This document shows positions 16,223-25,180 of a stretch of 46,217 bases of DNA, piece after piece. The notes under the pieces were generated by a model, which searched no databases, was not told where the DNA came from, and worked only from the letters and a program-made list of their open reading frames with translations. This DNA comes from Candidatus Cloacimonadota bacterium (GTDB lineage Bacteria > Cloacimonadota > Cloacimonadia > Cloacimonadales > Cloacimonadaceae): contig JAQVIX010000008.1 of the NCBI GenBank assembly GCA_028695495.1, forward strand, positions 1 to 46,217. Direction: 5' to 3'. Within the stretch, counting starts at the first letter, position 1, and each line of letters opens with the position of its first letter. Made by a program: the position numbers and the translations under genes.

Positions 16223-18475
16223 ATGCTGAAATATTTGAAGCATAAGATGCTCATAATAATAGCGCTAATACTTGCCGGAAGCCTTTGGGCAGAAGGCGAG
16301 ACGATATACGAAATCCGCGTGGAAGGCGTAAAAAACGTCTCTGCCGAATTGGTGATCTCGGCGATCAGCCTAAGGGTGGGCGATGCTTTGGACCATGAAA
16401 ACGTATCGCGCTCCATCAAAAACCTCTATCGCATGGGGATTTTCTCGGATATCCGCATTGAATCCGAGCCTTATCGCACGGGGATCAATCTCATCGTGAA
16501 TGTGGTGGAAAATCCCGCCATTAGCAGCGTGAATTATGTAGGCTTCAAAGCGGTGAAAAAAGAGCAGGTGGAAGAGCTGGGTGCGCTAAGGATTGGCGCC
16601 TATTGGAGCGAGGGTATCAAGCACGAATTTCTGCGTAAGCTCAAGAATGAATATACCAAAAAAGGCTTTGGCAATGCCACAATCGAGGTGATGGAAGTGC
16701 CCCAAACCGAAAACCGCATTAGCCTTACCATCCGCGCCGAAGAGGGTAAACGCACCGCCATCAAGCAGATCAGCTTCTTGGGCAATGACAATTTTGATGC
16801 CAAAACCCTCATTCGCCGCATGAGCACCAAACCCGCCAGCTTCCTGCGTTCGGGGCGCTTTGAAGATGAGAAGTTTGAGAAAGACCTCGAAGCGCTTGCC
16901 GCCTTTTACCGCAAGAGCGGCTTTATGGACGTGGTGGTGGGTCCCTGGGAAATGCAACAGCTTTCGGAAAAGCATTACGAGCTGGCGATTCAGATTCAGG
17001 AAGGGGAAAAGTATTATTTCGGCGAGATTGCGATAAGCGGAAATGAGCATTTCAGCCTGGAAACCCTGAGTAAGAACTTCAGCATGAAAAAGGGCGATAT
17101 CTTCGATAAAGAACGCTACGACCGCGAAAAGGCAAAGCTCTACTCCTTGTATTTTGAGGAAGGCTTTATCTATCCAGAGTTTAAAGAGGATTTTCAAAAG
17201 CTGGGGGACGAGCTAAATGTAAAGCTGAATATCAAGGAAAATACCCGCGCTCGAGTAAGGCAGATTCACCTCACGGGAAATCAGAGAACCAAGGAAAAGG
17301 TGCTGCGCCGGCAGCTCGAAATAGCGCCGGGAGATTATTTCAGACAATCCCAAACCATTCGCAGCCAGCAAAATATCTATAATCTGGGCTTCTTTGAACC
17401 GGATATCAAGCTGGATTACCGTCCCATCAATCAAAATGGCGATATCGATCTCTCTATAGATGTAGTAGATAAAGCCAGCGGAGTTGCCAATGTCGGAGCG
17501 GGCTATAATTCCGTGGATAAGTTTGTAGGGCAGCTTTCGGTTTCGCAAAATAACCTCTTTGGCAATAACTGGAGCAGCGGGCTTACCTGGGAGTTTGGCG
17601 CCAAGACTCAGAATCTTGAGTTCAATTTTACAAACCCCAATCTCTACGATACGGATATGCTAATGGGCACCAATATCTATTATACCAAAAAGAATTGGAG
17701 CTCATTCTATTACGAGATTTACACCCGCGGTGCCAGCCTGCGCCTGGGGCAAAATATCCCCTGGGTAAATCGCAGCCGCGGCTCTATCGGCTACTCCTTT
17801 TACAGCAAGAAATATAATATTACAAACGAAAGCGCCATCATGGCAGATAGTACGGCAAATGCCACTTTGATAGAGCTGGACGCCCTGGGCTGGCGCTATA
17901 CTTCGGCGGGGAATTTTACGCTCTCGCGGGATACGCGGGATAACATCTTTTTCCCCACCAAAGGCTCGCAGCTTACGCTTTTTTCGGAGCTAGCGGGTGG
18001 TCCCTTTATGGGCGATTTCGATTATTTCAAGCAGATTGCGCAGGTAAATTGGTATAGCGAGGCGCTCTGGAAGCTTACCTTGCGCAGCAAATGGCGCTTT
18101 TCCTATATCGTGCCTTATGGGGATTCCGAAGATGCACCGCCGGATGAGAAGTTCTATCTGGGTGGCACGGGTGCAGACGGCATCCGCGGCTATCCGGATC
18201 GTTCCGTGGGTCCCGCCGGAGGTGGCAGCCGCGCCATCATCTTCTCCGGCGAAATTGGCTATCCCATCGCCGGCGACCAGGTAATTGCCCTGGGCTTTTT
18301 CGATGCCGGAGATAGCTACAACCATCTGCGCGATTTTAACTTTCTAAAGCTCAAAAAAGGTTTGGGTGCCGGTGTGCGCATCCGCAGTCCGCTGGGGCTT
18401 ATCGGCTTTGACTATGCTTATGGCGTGGAAAGCCGCAGTTGGGAGCCGCACCTGCAATTTGGCACCACCTTCTAA
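16223..18475 (+). CDS. bamA: Outer-membrane protein assembly factor BamA (Omp85)
   Basis: 750 residues. Signal peptide (about 1-24, ending LWAEG). Then POTRA domains to about residue 410; the starts IYEIRVEGVKNVSAELV, ISSVNYVGFKAVKKEQVEEL, IKQISFLGNDNFDAKTLIRR, FGEIAISGNEHFSLETL and VRQIHLTGNQRTKEKVLRR show five repeats. Then a C-terminal 16-strand barrel with the conserved loop motif FYLGGTGADGIRGYPDRSVG and a terminal aromatic beta signal (WEPHLQFGTTF). It inserts beta-barrel proteins into the outer membrane. ATG 16223 follows GGGGAGG. It follows the SurA-like gene and precedes the radical SAM gene by 4 nt, so it is part of the long plus-strand operon. Confidence 0.97.
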   Translation: MLKYLKHKMLIIIALILAGSLWAEGETIYEIRVEGVKNVSAELVISAISLRVGDALDHENVSRSIKNLYRMGIFSDIRIESEPYRTGINLIVNVVENPAISSVNYVGFKAVKKEQVEELGALRIGAYWSEGIKHEFLRKLKNEYTKKGFGNATIEVMEVPQTENRISLTIRAEEGKRTAIKQISFLGNDNFDAKTLIRRMSTKPASFLRSGRFEDEKFEKDLEALAAFYRKSGFMDVVVGPWEMQQLSEKHYELAIQIQEGEKYYFGEIAISGNEHFSLETLSKNFSMKKGDIFDKERYDREKAKLYSLYFEEGFIYPEFKEDFQKLGDELNVKLNIKENTRARVRQIHLTGNQRTKEKVLRRQLEIAPGDYFRQSQTIRSQQNIYNLGFFEPDIKLDYRPINQNGDIDLSIDVVDKASGVANVGAGYNSVDKFVGQLSVSQNNLFGNNWSSGLTWEFGAKTQNLEFNFTNPNLYDTDMLMGTNIYYTKKNWSSFYYEIYTRGASLRLGQNIPWVNRSRGSIGYSFYSKKYNITNESAIMADSTANATLIELDALGWRYTSAGNFTLSRDTRDNIFFPTKGSQLTLFSELAGGPFMGDFDYFKQIAQVNWYSEALWKLTLRSKWRFSYIVPYGDSEDAPPDEKFYLGGTGADGIRGYPDRSVGPAGGGSRAIIFSGEIGYPIAGDQVIALGFFDAGDSYNHLRDFNFLKLKKGLGAGVRIRSPLGLIGFDYAYGVESRSWEPHLQFGTTF

Positions 18476-18479
18476 GATT

Positions 18480-19427
18480 ATGAAATACAAGCGACTCTTT
18501 GGTCCGGTAAGCTCCCGCAGGTTAGGCAAATCCCTGGGGATCGACCTTGTTCCCTATAAATATTGCCCCCTAAATTGCGTTTACTGCGAGGTGCAAAACA
18601 CTACGCATCTGCAAACTACCCGCGAGGAATTCTTTGCCGCGGAAGATATTTATGCGGAATTGGATGACTTCATGAAAACCGCGCCGGAATTGGATTATAT
18701 CACCTTTTCCGGAGCCGGCGAGCCTACGCTCTATAGCCGCATTGGCGAGATAATCCAGTATATCAAAGCGAAATATCCGCAGTATAAGCTGGCGCTGCTT
18801 ACCAATGGCGTGCTTTTTGGCGATAGCGAGGTACTAAAGGAGGTATTGCCCTGCGACCTGATACTGCCCTCGCTGGATGCCGCTACAGACGCCGTATATC
18901 AAAAGATCAATCGACCCCGCGCCGGGCTTGCAGTAGCGGAGCTTATTCAGGGGCTTATCAATCTGCGCAAGGCATATCAGGGCAAGATGTGGCTGGAGCT
19001 ATTCATCGTGCCGGGCGTGAATGATAACAAGGCGGAACTAAGCGCTTTGAGCGAGGCTTTGTCTCAGATACAGCCAGATCTTATTCAGCTTAATTCGCTG
19101 GATAGACCGGGTAGCGAAGCCTGGGTGGAAGCGGCTTCCGGGGAAGAGCTGGAAGCGGCAAAGGAGTTTTTGGCTGCTCGGCTAACACAGCCCATCGAGA
19201 TCATAGCCAAAGTAAAGTATAGCAATGGGATGAATAATATAGATCAGGAATTGGTCAGCTTTATTCAGGCCACGCTATCGCGCCGGCCTTCCACTGCCGA
19301 AGACCTCGCCAAGATGCTGGATATTCATATCAATGAAGTGATGAAGATCCTGCGTGAGCTGCTTTTGGCGCACAAGCTGGAAGCCGAACGCATGAAGCGG
19401 GGGGTATTTTACAAATGGATATCCTAA
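18480..19427 (+). CDS. Radical SAM protein, COG0731-like (wyosine-synthetase-related)
   Basis: 315 residues from ATG 18480, 4 nt after the bamA stop; a longer frame from 18366 lies inside bamA and is rejected. The 4Fe-4S/SAM motif CPLNCVYC occupies residues 29-36, preceded by the family-specific GPVSSRRLGKSLGIDLVPYK. The SAM-contact segment FSGAGEPTLY follows at about 79-88. The C-terminal ~60 residues (RRPSTAEDLAKMLDIHINEV) look like a winged-helix domain. The family is related to TYW1 but the bacterial members have no settled substrate. It sits in the envelope/isoprenoid operon and overlaps ispD by 13 nt, so the pair is translationally coupled. Confidence 0.88.
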   Translation: MKYKRLFGPVSSRRLGKSLGIDLVPYKYCPLNCVYCEVQNTTHLQTTREEFFAAEDIYAELDDFMKTAPELDYITFSGAGEPTLYSRIGEIIQYIKAKYPQYKLALLTNGVLFGDSEVLKEVLPCDLILPSLDAATDAVYQKINRPRAGLAVAELIQGLINLRKAYQGKMWLELFIVPGVNDNKAELSALSEALSQIQPDLIQLNSLDRPGSEAWVEAASGEELEAAKEFLAARLTQPIEIIAKVKYSNGMNNIDQELVSFIQATLSRRPSTAEDLAKMLDIHINEVMKILRELLLAHKLEAERMKRGVFYKWIS

Positions 19428-20122
19428 GCCCAAATACCGCGATTATTACCGCAGCCGGCAGCGGCAGGCGCATGAGCTCCACCACCAAAAAGCAGTATCT
19501 GCACTTAGATGGTATCCCTATCCTTATCCGCAGTTTAGAGCCTTTCTTTGCCTCAAATACCATCTCCCATATCATCGTTGCTGCGCCAGAGGACTCGCTG
19601 GAATATACGCGGGAGCTAATTGCCGATTTTTACGATGATGATGCCAAGCCCTATCTGGTGGTGCCGGGCGGGGTAGAGCGGCAGGATAGCGTATTTGCCG
19701 CCCTGCAAAACTGCCCGCCAGATACCGATCTGGTCTTTATCCACGATGGCGTGCGCCCCTTCATCTCGCAACAGCTTTTGGAGGAATTGGAAGCGCTGGC
19801 ATTGCAAAAAGGGGCGGTAATCCCCGCAGCGCGCATCAAGAATACCGTAAAGCAGGTGGAAGCAGACTTTGTAGTAAATACCCTGCAACGCGAGCGGCTG
19901 ATTCAGGTATTTACCCCGCAGGTATTTGGCTATGAACTGCTGGTAAATAGCTACGAAAAGGCATATCAGGATGGCTTTGTAAATACGGACGATTCTGCCC
20001 TGGTGGAATACTACGGGCACAAGGTTTACTATCACTTAAGCTCCGATATCAACATCAAAATAACCGATGAATGGGATTATACCCTGGCGCATCTTTTGAT
20101 AGAACACCACTTATACAACTAA
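19415..20122 (+). CDS. ispD: 2-C-methyl-D-erythritol 4-phosphate cytidylyltransferase
   Basis: 235 residues. It transfers CMP from CTP to MEP in the non-mevalonate isoprenoid pathway. The nucleotide-binding motif AAGSGRRMSSTTKKQYL is at about residues 13-29, with the central VPGGVERQDSVFAAL, the HDGVRPF loop and a C-terminal NTDDSALVEYYG plus NIKIT. Length is normal. The ATG lies inside the end of the radical SAM gene. Three genes later on the same strand ispF catalyses the second next step, so the operon contributes to undecaprenyl-phosphate supply. Confidence 0.97.
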   Translation: MDILSPNTAIITAAGSGRRMSSTTKKQYLHLDGIPILIRSLEPFFASNTISHIIVAAPEDSLEYTRELIADFYDDDAKPYLVVPGGVERQDSVFAALQNCPPDTDLVFIHDGVRPFISQQLLEELEALALQKGAVIPAARIKNTVKQVEADFVVNTLQRERLIQVFTPQVFGYELLVNSYEKAYQDGFVNTDDSALVEYYGHKVYYHLSSDINIKITDEWDYTLAHLLIEHHLYN

Positions 20123-20135
20123 TAAAGGAAGTACA

Positions 20136-22862
20136 ATGTTCAAGAAATTACTTATTTATTTATCAGGTATCAATATACGCATCCCCATCCCGCTCTTTGG
20201 GCTGGGCTGTGGGGTATTGGGTTTGGCTTTGCCCAAGGTTTCGGTAAATTTGGGTGCTTATGCGGCTAAGCTGCTGAAGGCATTGGAATATCGGGGCTTC
20301 GATAGCACCGGTGCCGCTTTTTTGGGGGATGATAAGGATAAGATAATCCTGTTAAAAGACGTGGGTGCCCCCTCTACCCTCGTGAAGACTTTGGGCATCG
20401 AAAAGGAAACAGGCAAGGTCTTTTGCGGGCAGGTGCGTTGGGCTACCTTTGGCACTGTAAACAAAGTAAACGCTCAGCCGCATGAGGTGAATTGCAAGCG
20501 CCACTTGGTGGGTGCACATAACGGCAATATTACAAATACCCGCGAGCTAAAGAGCTTCCTTATCGACCAGCGGCATACAATCCTTTCGGATAACGATGGC
20601 GAAATGCTGATCCACAGCGTGGAACACTATTTTGATATTGAGATGGACCTCAAAGGCAATCCCAGCGATCCAGAGCTGCGTAAAGAGTGCATGCGCAAGG
20701 GGATAATCCATGCGGCAAGGCAGATGCAAGGCTCTTATGCGGCGGTGATTGTGGATCCGGAAACTGCCACTTCCTGGGCGATAAAATCCGGCTCCAGCCT
20801 CTATTTTGGCGTGGGGCAATTGGAAGGCGAACCCTTTGGGCTGGCATCCAGCGATCTTACTGCCGTATTACGCTTTACCAAGATGCTGGTAAATATGCGT
20901 GAAGGCGAATTTGTAGAATACACCGCGGATAGCTATCAGCTTTATGCGCTTAGAGACTTGCGCTTCAAACACCTGAATGCAGCGGACGAAGTGTATAGCG
21001 TAGGCAGCGCCATCCCTACTCAGGCGGTTTATTCCCGTTTGCGCGCCGAAGATGTGGAACTCTTGCCCGATTTTGACTACTTTATGGAGCAGGAAATCTA
21101 TGCCGAAAGCGAGAGCACCGGCAAATTGATCAAGCTCTTTCAGGGCGGTTCCAATAGCGGCAAAAGCATGCTGCAGATAATCGACAAAGCGGAAGTGCGC
21201 GAGCGTTTTATCCACTGTATGCTGGAGATTATGGGCGAAGCGCAGCCGGAAGACCAGCAGCGCCGCTTTGATGCGCTGTGCGAAGACCCCAAGGTACAAG
21301 ACTTTTACAAAGGCGCCCGCAGCAGCTACCCTGCCATCTTCGATGTGGCGGTAAAGGGCGATTTTGAAAAGAAATACTTCTTCTCCAATGAAAAGAATGT
21401 ATTTATCGAGCTGGCGGGAGATTTGTACAACCACTACCGCCTCTTCATTGCCAAAGCCCTGGATAGCATCTCCGAAGAGATTGCAGTAAAAGAGTTTGAA
21501 GATAGAGTGCAAGAGTTTTTGCAGCTCTTCAAAAATACCATCAGCAAAAACCGCAATGCCTATTCCATCGCTTGCGGAACCTCCTTCCACGCCACCAAGA
21601 TCGCTGCGCTTTTCTTCAACGAAATAGCCGCAATAGAACTCATTCCCATCCTGCCGGGAGATTTTAGAGGCGAATACTCAAATTGCATTACGGATGACGA
21701 CCTGGTTTTGGGCGTATCCCAAAGCGGCGAAACCAAAGACCTGATCGATATTTTCAACGATATCGATGCCTCTGGGCTGGATGTGCGTAAAGTAGTATTG
21801 GTAAACAATATGAACAGCACCCTGGGTCAGGAAAAGAGCGACGTGGCGATTCCCATCCTCTGCGGTCCGGAAATCGCCGTGCCAGCCACCAAGAGCTTTA
21901 TGAATCAGATTACGCTCTTTTACTATCTGGCTATCCGCTTGGCAGAGATGAAGCTAAAAGATTTGGAAAAGGGCTTGAAGCCGGAAATCCGCAAAGAACG
22001 CGAGGCAGCTTTGGCAAAGCGCCGTAAATCCCTGGCAGATATACCGCTGCTACTAAAAGAAACAGTGGATAAGACGGCGGATGCCATTGATAATATGGCT
22101 GCCAAAATCTATATGGAGCCTTCTTTGCACATCCTGGCTACCAAGATAAGCGGCGTGGCCATGGAAGCAGCGCTCAAGATTCGCGAAACCGTGCTAAACC
22201 ACGCAGAAGGGCGCGAAGCCAGCGAATTTAAGCATGGTCCCAATACCATTTTGGGCAAAAATACCGTATTTGGCGTAAAACACGTGCGCAGCTTTGTGCG
22301 CTATTTCAGCAAGATGATCGATGATATCTACAGCGTGGCAGAGGAGAAGCAAATCTCCCAAAAAGAGCAGAAAGACATAATGAAAGCCTTGGCAGACTAT
22401 ATCTTTACGCACAATATGCCGTTTAACCTTTCCCACGAAGGCAGTGCGCTATTCAAAGCCACGGTGAAAAACCAGGATTTCTTTGAACCGCTCTACCGCA
22501 ATTACCCCTTGATCTATGTGACCGGTCCCGACGAGCGCGATGTAAACCTCACCATTTCGCAGATCAATACCCACAAAATCCGCGGTGCCAATACCTACGT
22601 AATTGCCGAAGAAAACGAGAATCTGTTGAAGAACGCTGCCCAAAGCCCAGACGAAAACTCGTATTACCATTGGGCTTACATCATGCTGCCCAAAACCGGC
22701 GACAGCCTAATGACCTGCTTCTCCGCCACTATAGTGTTGCAGCTTTTGGCGCTAAGGATGAGCATTCGCAAGATGAAAAAGCTCGACCTATTGGGCGTAA
22801 TGGATCACGGCGTGCATCCGGACGTGCCCAAAAACGTATCAAAATCCATCACGGTGGATTAA
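20136..22862 (+). CDS. glmS: Glucosamine-6-phosphate synthase-type amidotransferase, enlarged, with N-terminal extension
   Basis: 908 residues against about 610 in the usual enzyme, which makes glucosamine-6-phosphate from fructose-6-phosphate and glutamine. The glutaminase domain shows LEYRGFDSTGAA, RWATFGTVN (about 100-108), GAHNGNITN and SDNDGEM. Its Cys, which must be residue 1 of the mature enzyme, is here Cys25 in GLGCGVLG after 24 residues with no alternative start, so propeptide removal is expected. SIS domain 1 begins near residue 476 (ACGTSFHA, GVSQSGETKDL) and SIS 2 near 660 (SEFKHGPNTIL). The enzyme ends normally (KSITVD). About 150 extra residues sit in the linker and more inside SIS 2. 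AAAGGAAG precedes the ATG. It lies 13 nt after ispD and 7 nt before ispF. A specialised relative is possible. Confidence 0.88.
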   Translation: MFKKLLIYLSGINIRIPIPLFGLGCGVLGLALPKVSVNLGAYAAKLLKALEYRGFDSTGAAFLGDDKDKIILLKDVGAPSTLVKTLGIEKETGKVFCGQVRWATFGTVNKVNAQPHEVNCKRHLVGAHNGNITNTRELKSFLIDQRHTILSDNDGEMLIHSVEHYFDIEMDLKGNPSDPELRKECMRKGIIHAARQMQGSYAAVIVDPETATSWAIKSGSSLYFGVGQLEGEPFGLASSDLTAVLRFTKMLVNMREGEFVEYTADSYQLYALRDLRFKHLNAADEVYSVGSAIPTQAVYSRLRAEDVELLPDFDYFMEQEIYAESESTGKLIKLFQGGSNSGKSMLQIIDKAEVRERFIHCMLEIMGEAQPEDQQRRFDALCEDPKVQDFYKGARSSYPAIFDVAVKGDFEKKYFFSNEKNVFIELAGDLYNHYRLFIAKALDSISEEIAVKEFEDRVQEFLQLFKNTISKNRNAYSIACGTSFHATKIAALFFNEIAAIELIPILPGDFRGEYSNCITDDDLVLGVSQSGETKDLIDIFNDIDASGLDVRKVVLVNNMNSTLGQEKSDVAIPILCGPEIAVPATKSFMNQITLFYYLAIRLAEMKLKDLEKGLKPEIRKEREAALAKRRKSLADIPLLLKETVDKTADAIDNMAAKIYMEPSLHILATKISGVAMEAALKIRETVLNHAEGREASEFKHGPNTILGKNTVFGVKHVRSFVRYFSKMIDDIYSVAEEKQISQKEQKDIMKALADYIFTHNMPFNLSHEGSALFKATVKNQDFFEPLYRNYPLIYVTGPDERDVNLTISQINTHKIRGANTYVIAEENENLLKNAAQSPDENSYYHWAYIMLPKTGDSLMTCFSATIVLQLLALRMSIRKMKKLDLLGVMDHGVHPDVPKNVSKSITVD

Positions 22863-22869
22863 AAGCCTT

Positions 22870-23346
22870 ATGCGCATTGGCTTTGGCTACGACGTTCACC
22901 GCCTGGTAGGGGGGCGCAAGCTTATCCTGGGCGGGGTGGAGATTCCTTTTGAAATGGGCTTGGCGGGGCATTCCGATGCGGATGTGCTGCTGCATGCCAT
23001 CTGCGATGCCCTTTTAGGCGCCTTGGCGCTGGGAGATATCGGGCGGCACTTTCCGGATAACGACACAAGTTTCAAAGACATAGATTCCCGCATCTTGCTA
23101 CGGAAGTGCTACGAATTGGTGCGGGAAAGAGGCTGGCGTTTGGGCAATATGGACGCCACCCTTTGCGCCCAGAAGCCGAAGCTAAGCCCTTATATAGATA
23201 AGATGCGAGAAGTGATTGCGGGAGATTTGGCGTGTGAGATAGAGGATATCTCCATCAAAGCCACTACCGAGGAAGGTTTGGGCATCTCCGGCGGGGGAGA
23301 GGGGATGAGTGCAATGGTGGTGGTTTTATTGAAGAAACGGGATTAA
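22870..23346 (+). CDS. ispF: 2-C-methyl-D-erythritol 2,4-cyclodiphosphate synthase
   Basis: 158 residues, standard length. The zinc ligands Asp8 and His10 are in GYDVHRL. AGHSDADVLLHAICDALLGA supplies the third His and the hydrophobic trimer core, then GDIGRHFPD and the C-terminal IKATTEEGLGISGGGEGMSA follow. It cyclises CDP-ME 2-phosphate with loss of CMP in the same pathway as ispD two genes upstream. It is the last gene of the plus-strand run; the convergent queE ends 11 nt away, leaving no room for a separate terminator that I can see. Confidence 0.98.
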   Translation: MRIGFGYDVHRLVGGRKLILGGVEIPFEMGLAGHSDADVLLHAICDALLGALALGDIGRHFPDNDTSFKDIDSRILLRKCYELVRERGWRLGNMDATLCAQKPKLSPYIDKMREVIAGDLACEIEDISIKATTEEGLGISGGGEGMSAMVVVLLKKRD

Positions 23347-23357
23347 GCCACAGGACT

Positions 23358-23984
23358 TCACTTCACATTCAAGATCTTATGAAGTTGCAGTCTTAGCTTC
23401 ACCTTTTGCCCATCTGCCAAGATCCATTCTGCTAAACGAGATGGCTCCAGCCTGCCAAATACCGGTGAAAAATGGATAATCTGTGTGGGGATAGCATGCG
23501 TATTAAGAAACGCCACTGCATACAGATAGTCCTCACGGGAGGCGATTACAAACTTGATCTCATCTTTTGGGGTAATATATCGCAGATTCCCGAGCAAGAA
23601 ACTCTCCGCAAAGCCACTACTGGGGCATTTCACATCCACTATCTTGATTATAGCCTGCGGCACAAACGCCAAATCCTGCGTGCCATTCGTTTCCAGCAGC
23701 ACCTTATATCCTTCTGCCAAAAGCGTTTCCATTAGAAGCACAGAGTTCTTTTGATACAGCGGCTCGCCACCGGTAATCTCCACCAGGCGCGAGGGGTATT
23801 GGCTTATTTCCTGTAGGATATCCGGTATTTGGCGCTCAATGCCATTCTCAAAGGAATACTTTGTATCGCACCAGTGGCAGCGCAGATTGCAGCCTGCCAG
23901 GCGGATAAAGCTACAGGGCATTCCCTGATAAGTGGATTCACCCTGCAAGCTGTAAAAGATTTCGGTAACTAAGAGGCTATCCAT
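23358..23984 (-). CDS. queE: 7-carboxy-7-deazaguanine synthase
   Basis: 208 residues. Radical SAM enzyme making CDG from 6-carboxytetrahydropterin for queuosine and other 7-deazaguanines. The N-terminus EIFYSLQGESTYQGMPCSFI is the substrate/family signature. The cluster motif CNLRCHWC is at residues 32-39 (CxxxCxxC), then DTKYSFENG, and the glycine-rich ITGGEPL at about 94. ATG 23984 is used, with the A shared with the TGA of the amidohydrolase (TGATG). It is translationally coupled to that gene; the other queuosine genes are not in the window, so its place behind an amidohydrolase is unusual. Confidence 0.94.
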   Translation of the reverse strand: MDSLLVTEIFYSLQGESTYQGMPCSFIRLAGCNLRCHWCDTKYSFENGIERQIPDILQEISQYPSRLVEITGGEPLYQKNSVLLMETLLAEGYKVLLETNGTQDLAFVPQAIIKIVDVKCPSSGFAESFLLGNLRYITPKDEIKFVIASREDYLYAVAFLNTHAIPTQIIHFSPVFGRLEPSRLAEWILADGQKVKLRLQLHKILNVK

Positions 23985-25180
23985 CAAAAGGGCAGGAAGG
24001 GGAAATCCTTGTGATAGCCCAGGGCAGCATCGATGAGGTCGTTTATCTCCAGGGGGTCGCCGATTACGAACTTTTCGCGGTTTCCGGTTCTGAATATCGT
24101 ATATTCGGCATCGCTTTCATCCAAAAAGTCCAGATATTCGCTATCGCCATAAAGCGGAACGCCATCTATCATCAAGAGCTTTATGGCATTCATTTCCAGC
24201 GCCAGCAGATTCTCGAAGGGATTGCCCTCTACTTGATCCAACAAAAGCAAATGACGGGTATTTTGAGGGCTGAGCAGGGCATATTCCGGCTTGAGATTCA
24301 AGGCTTTAGTAGCGTTTAGGGTAACCATACGGTAAAGCTCGCGCAGCGAAATCTGCGGGAAATGCTCGCGGATAACGGCAAATTCGGCAATGAGATTTAC
24401 TTCACCACTCATGGTGGAATCCGTGCCGATTACCACGTTTGCACCCAAGCGCAGCGCACTCATGATGTCGAACGTTTTACCGATGAGATAGTAATTTGAG
24501 CCTGGACACCAGCAAACCGTGGCGCCTACCTGCGCAATGCGTTCTATCTCTTTGCGGTTAAAGGCGATACCATGGATCATCATGGTATTGGGCGCCAAAA
24601 GATTGCGCTCTTCCAAAAGGGCAAATTCGCCGCGGGTAATATCGTCTATCCCCTCACCCAAGTGGATGATAAAGGGTTCTTTTCCCCGGCTCAAAGCAAG
24701 CTCTTCTTCCGGAATGCCGCCGCCCCACCAATTTCCCAAGGTAATGGAATGGCATTGCCGGAAATCCTTTAGCACCTTGATGGGCATGGCGTTGTAATAC
24801 TCATCTTGCTGGCGCGGTGCGTGATCATGAACGATGCCGCAGCCGGAAAAGAGATTTTTGTATGCACCCAGGCGGGCAACGTTTAAGGCATTAGGCTCCA
24901 GCAGGTTGAAGCTGCCATCGTTGTGCCAAAAGCGGCTGCGTTCTTGAAAGGCAAAGGAATCTTTCATATCCTCTACCCAAATATGGGAATTAGCGTAAGG
25001 GCGATTGTCGCCGGCGCGGGGTACCCAATTTCCAATCAGGTGGTCATGCGAATTGATCAGTGGTGCGTAGGCGATGCTTTTGGGAATCTTTAGGCTGGGT
25101 CCCTCTCCGGGCAGATTCAGGTCTATGGATGCCTGAACGCTATCCGGATTTAATACTCCCAGCCCGCAAGTAATTTTCAT
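23984..25180 (-). CDS. Amidohydrolase-superfamily metal-dependent hydrolase
   Basis: 398 residues. The fold is indicated by the metal motif HDH in NSHDHLIGNW (about residues 44-47), a second His in FIIHLGEG, a third in MIHGIAFN and the metal Asp in GTDSTMSGEVNL. The pattern is that of the subtype III/cytosine-deaminase-like group, which includes guanine deaminase and chlorohydrolases, so a deaminase acting on a purine or pterin-like compound is possible. Coupling to queE (pterin-derived precursor) makes that idea attractive but unproven. The start overlaps the end of etfA by 4 nt. Cytosolic: no signal peptide. Confidence 0.85.
   Translation of the reverse strand: MKITCGLGVLNPDSVQASIDLNLPGEGPSLKIPKSIAYAPLINSHDHLIGNWVPRAGDNRPYANSHIWVEDMKDSFAFQERSRFWHNDGSFNLLEPNALNVARLGAYKNLFSGCGIVHDHAPRQQDEYYNAMPIKVLKDFRQCHSITLGNWWGGGIPEEELALSRGKEPFIIHLGEGIDDITRGEFALLEERNLLAPNTMMIHGIAFNRKEIERIAQVGATVCWCPGSNYYLIGKTFDIMSALRLGANVVIGTDSTMSGEVNLIAEFAVIREHFPQISLRELYRMVTLNATKALNLKPEYALLSPQNTRHLLLLDQVEGNPFENLLALEMNAIKLLMIDGVPLYGDSEYLDFLDESDAEYTIFRTGNREKFVIGDPLEINDLIDAALGYHKDFPFLPF

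Noticed and set aside
16586-17197. 203-residue minus-strand frame inside bamA
   Set aside because: Antisense shadow of a recognised BamA protein.
18366-18479. Earlier start of the radical SAM gene
   Set aside because: This stretch lies inside the bamA coding region; ATG 18480 begins the conserved N-terminus.
20868-21590. 240-residue minus-strand frame inside glmS
   Set aside because: Antisense shadow of the amidotransferase.
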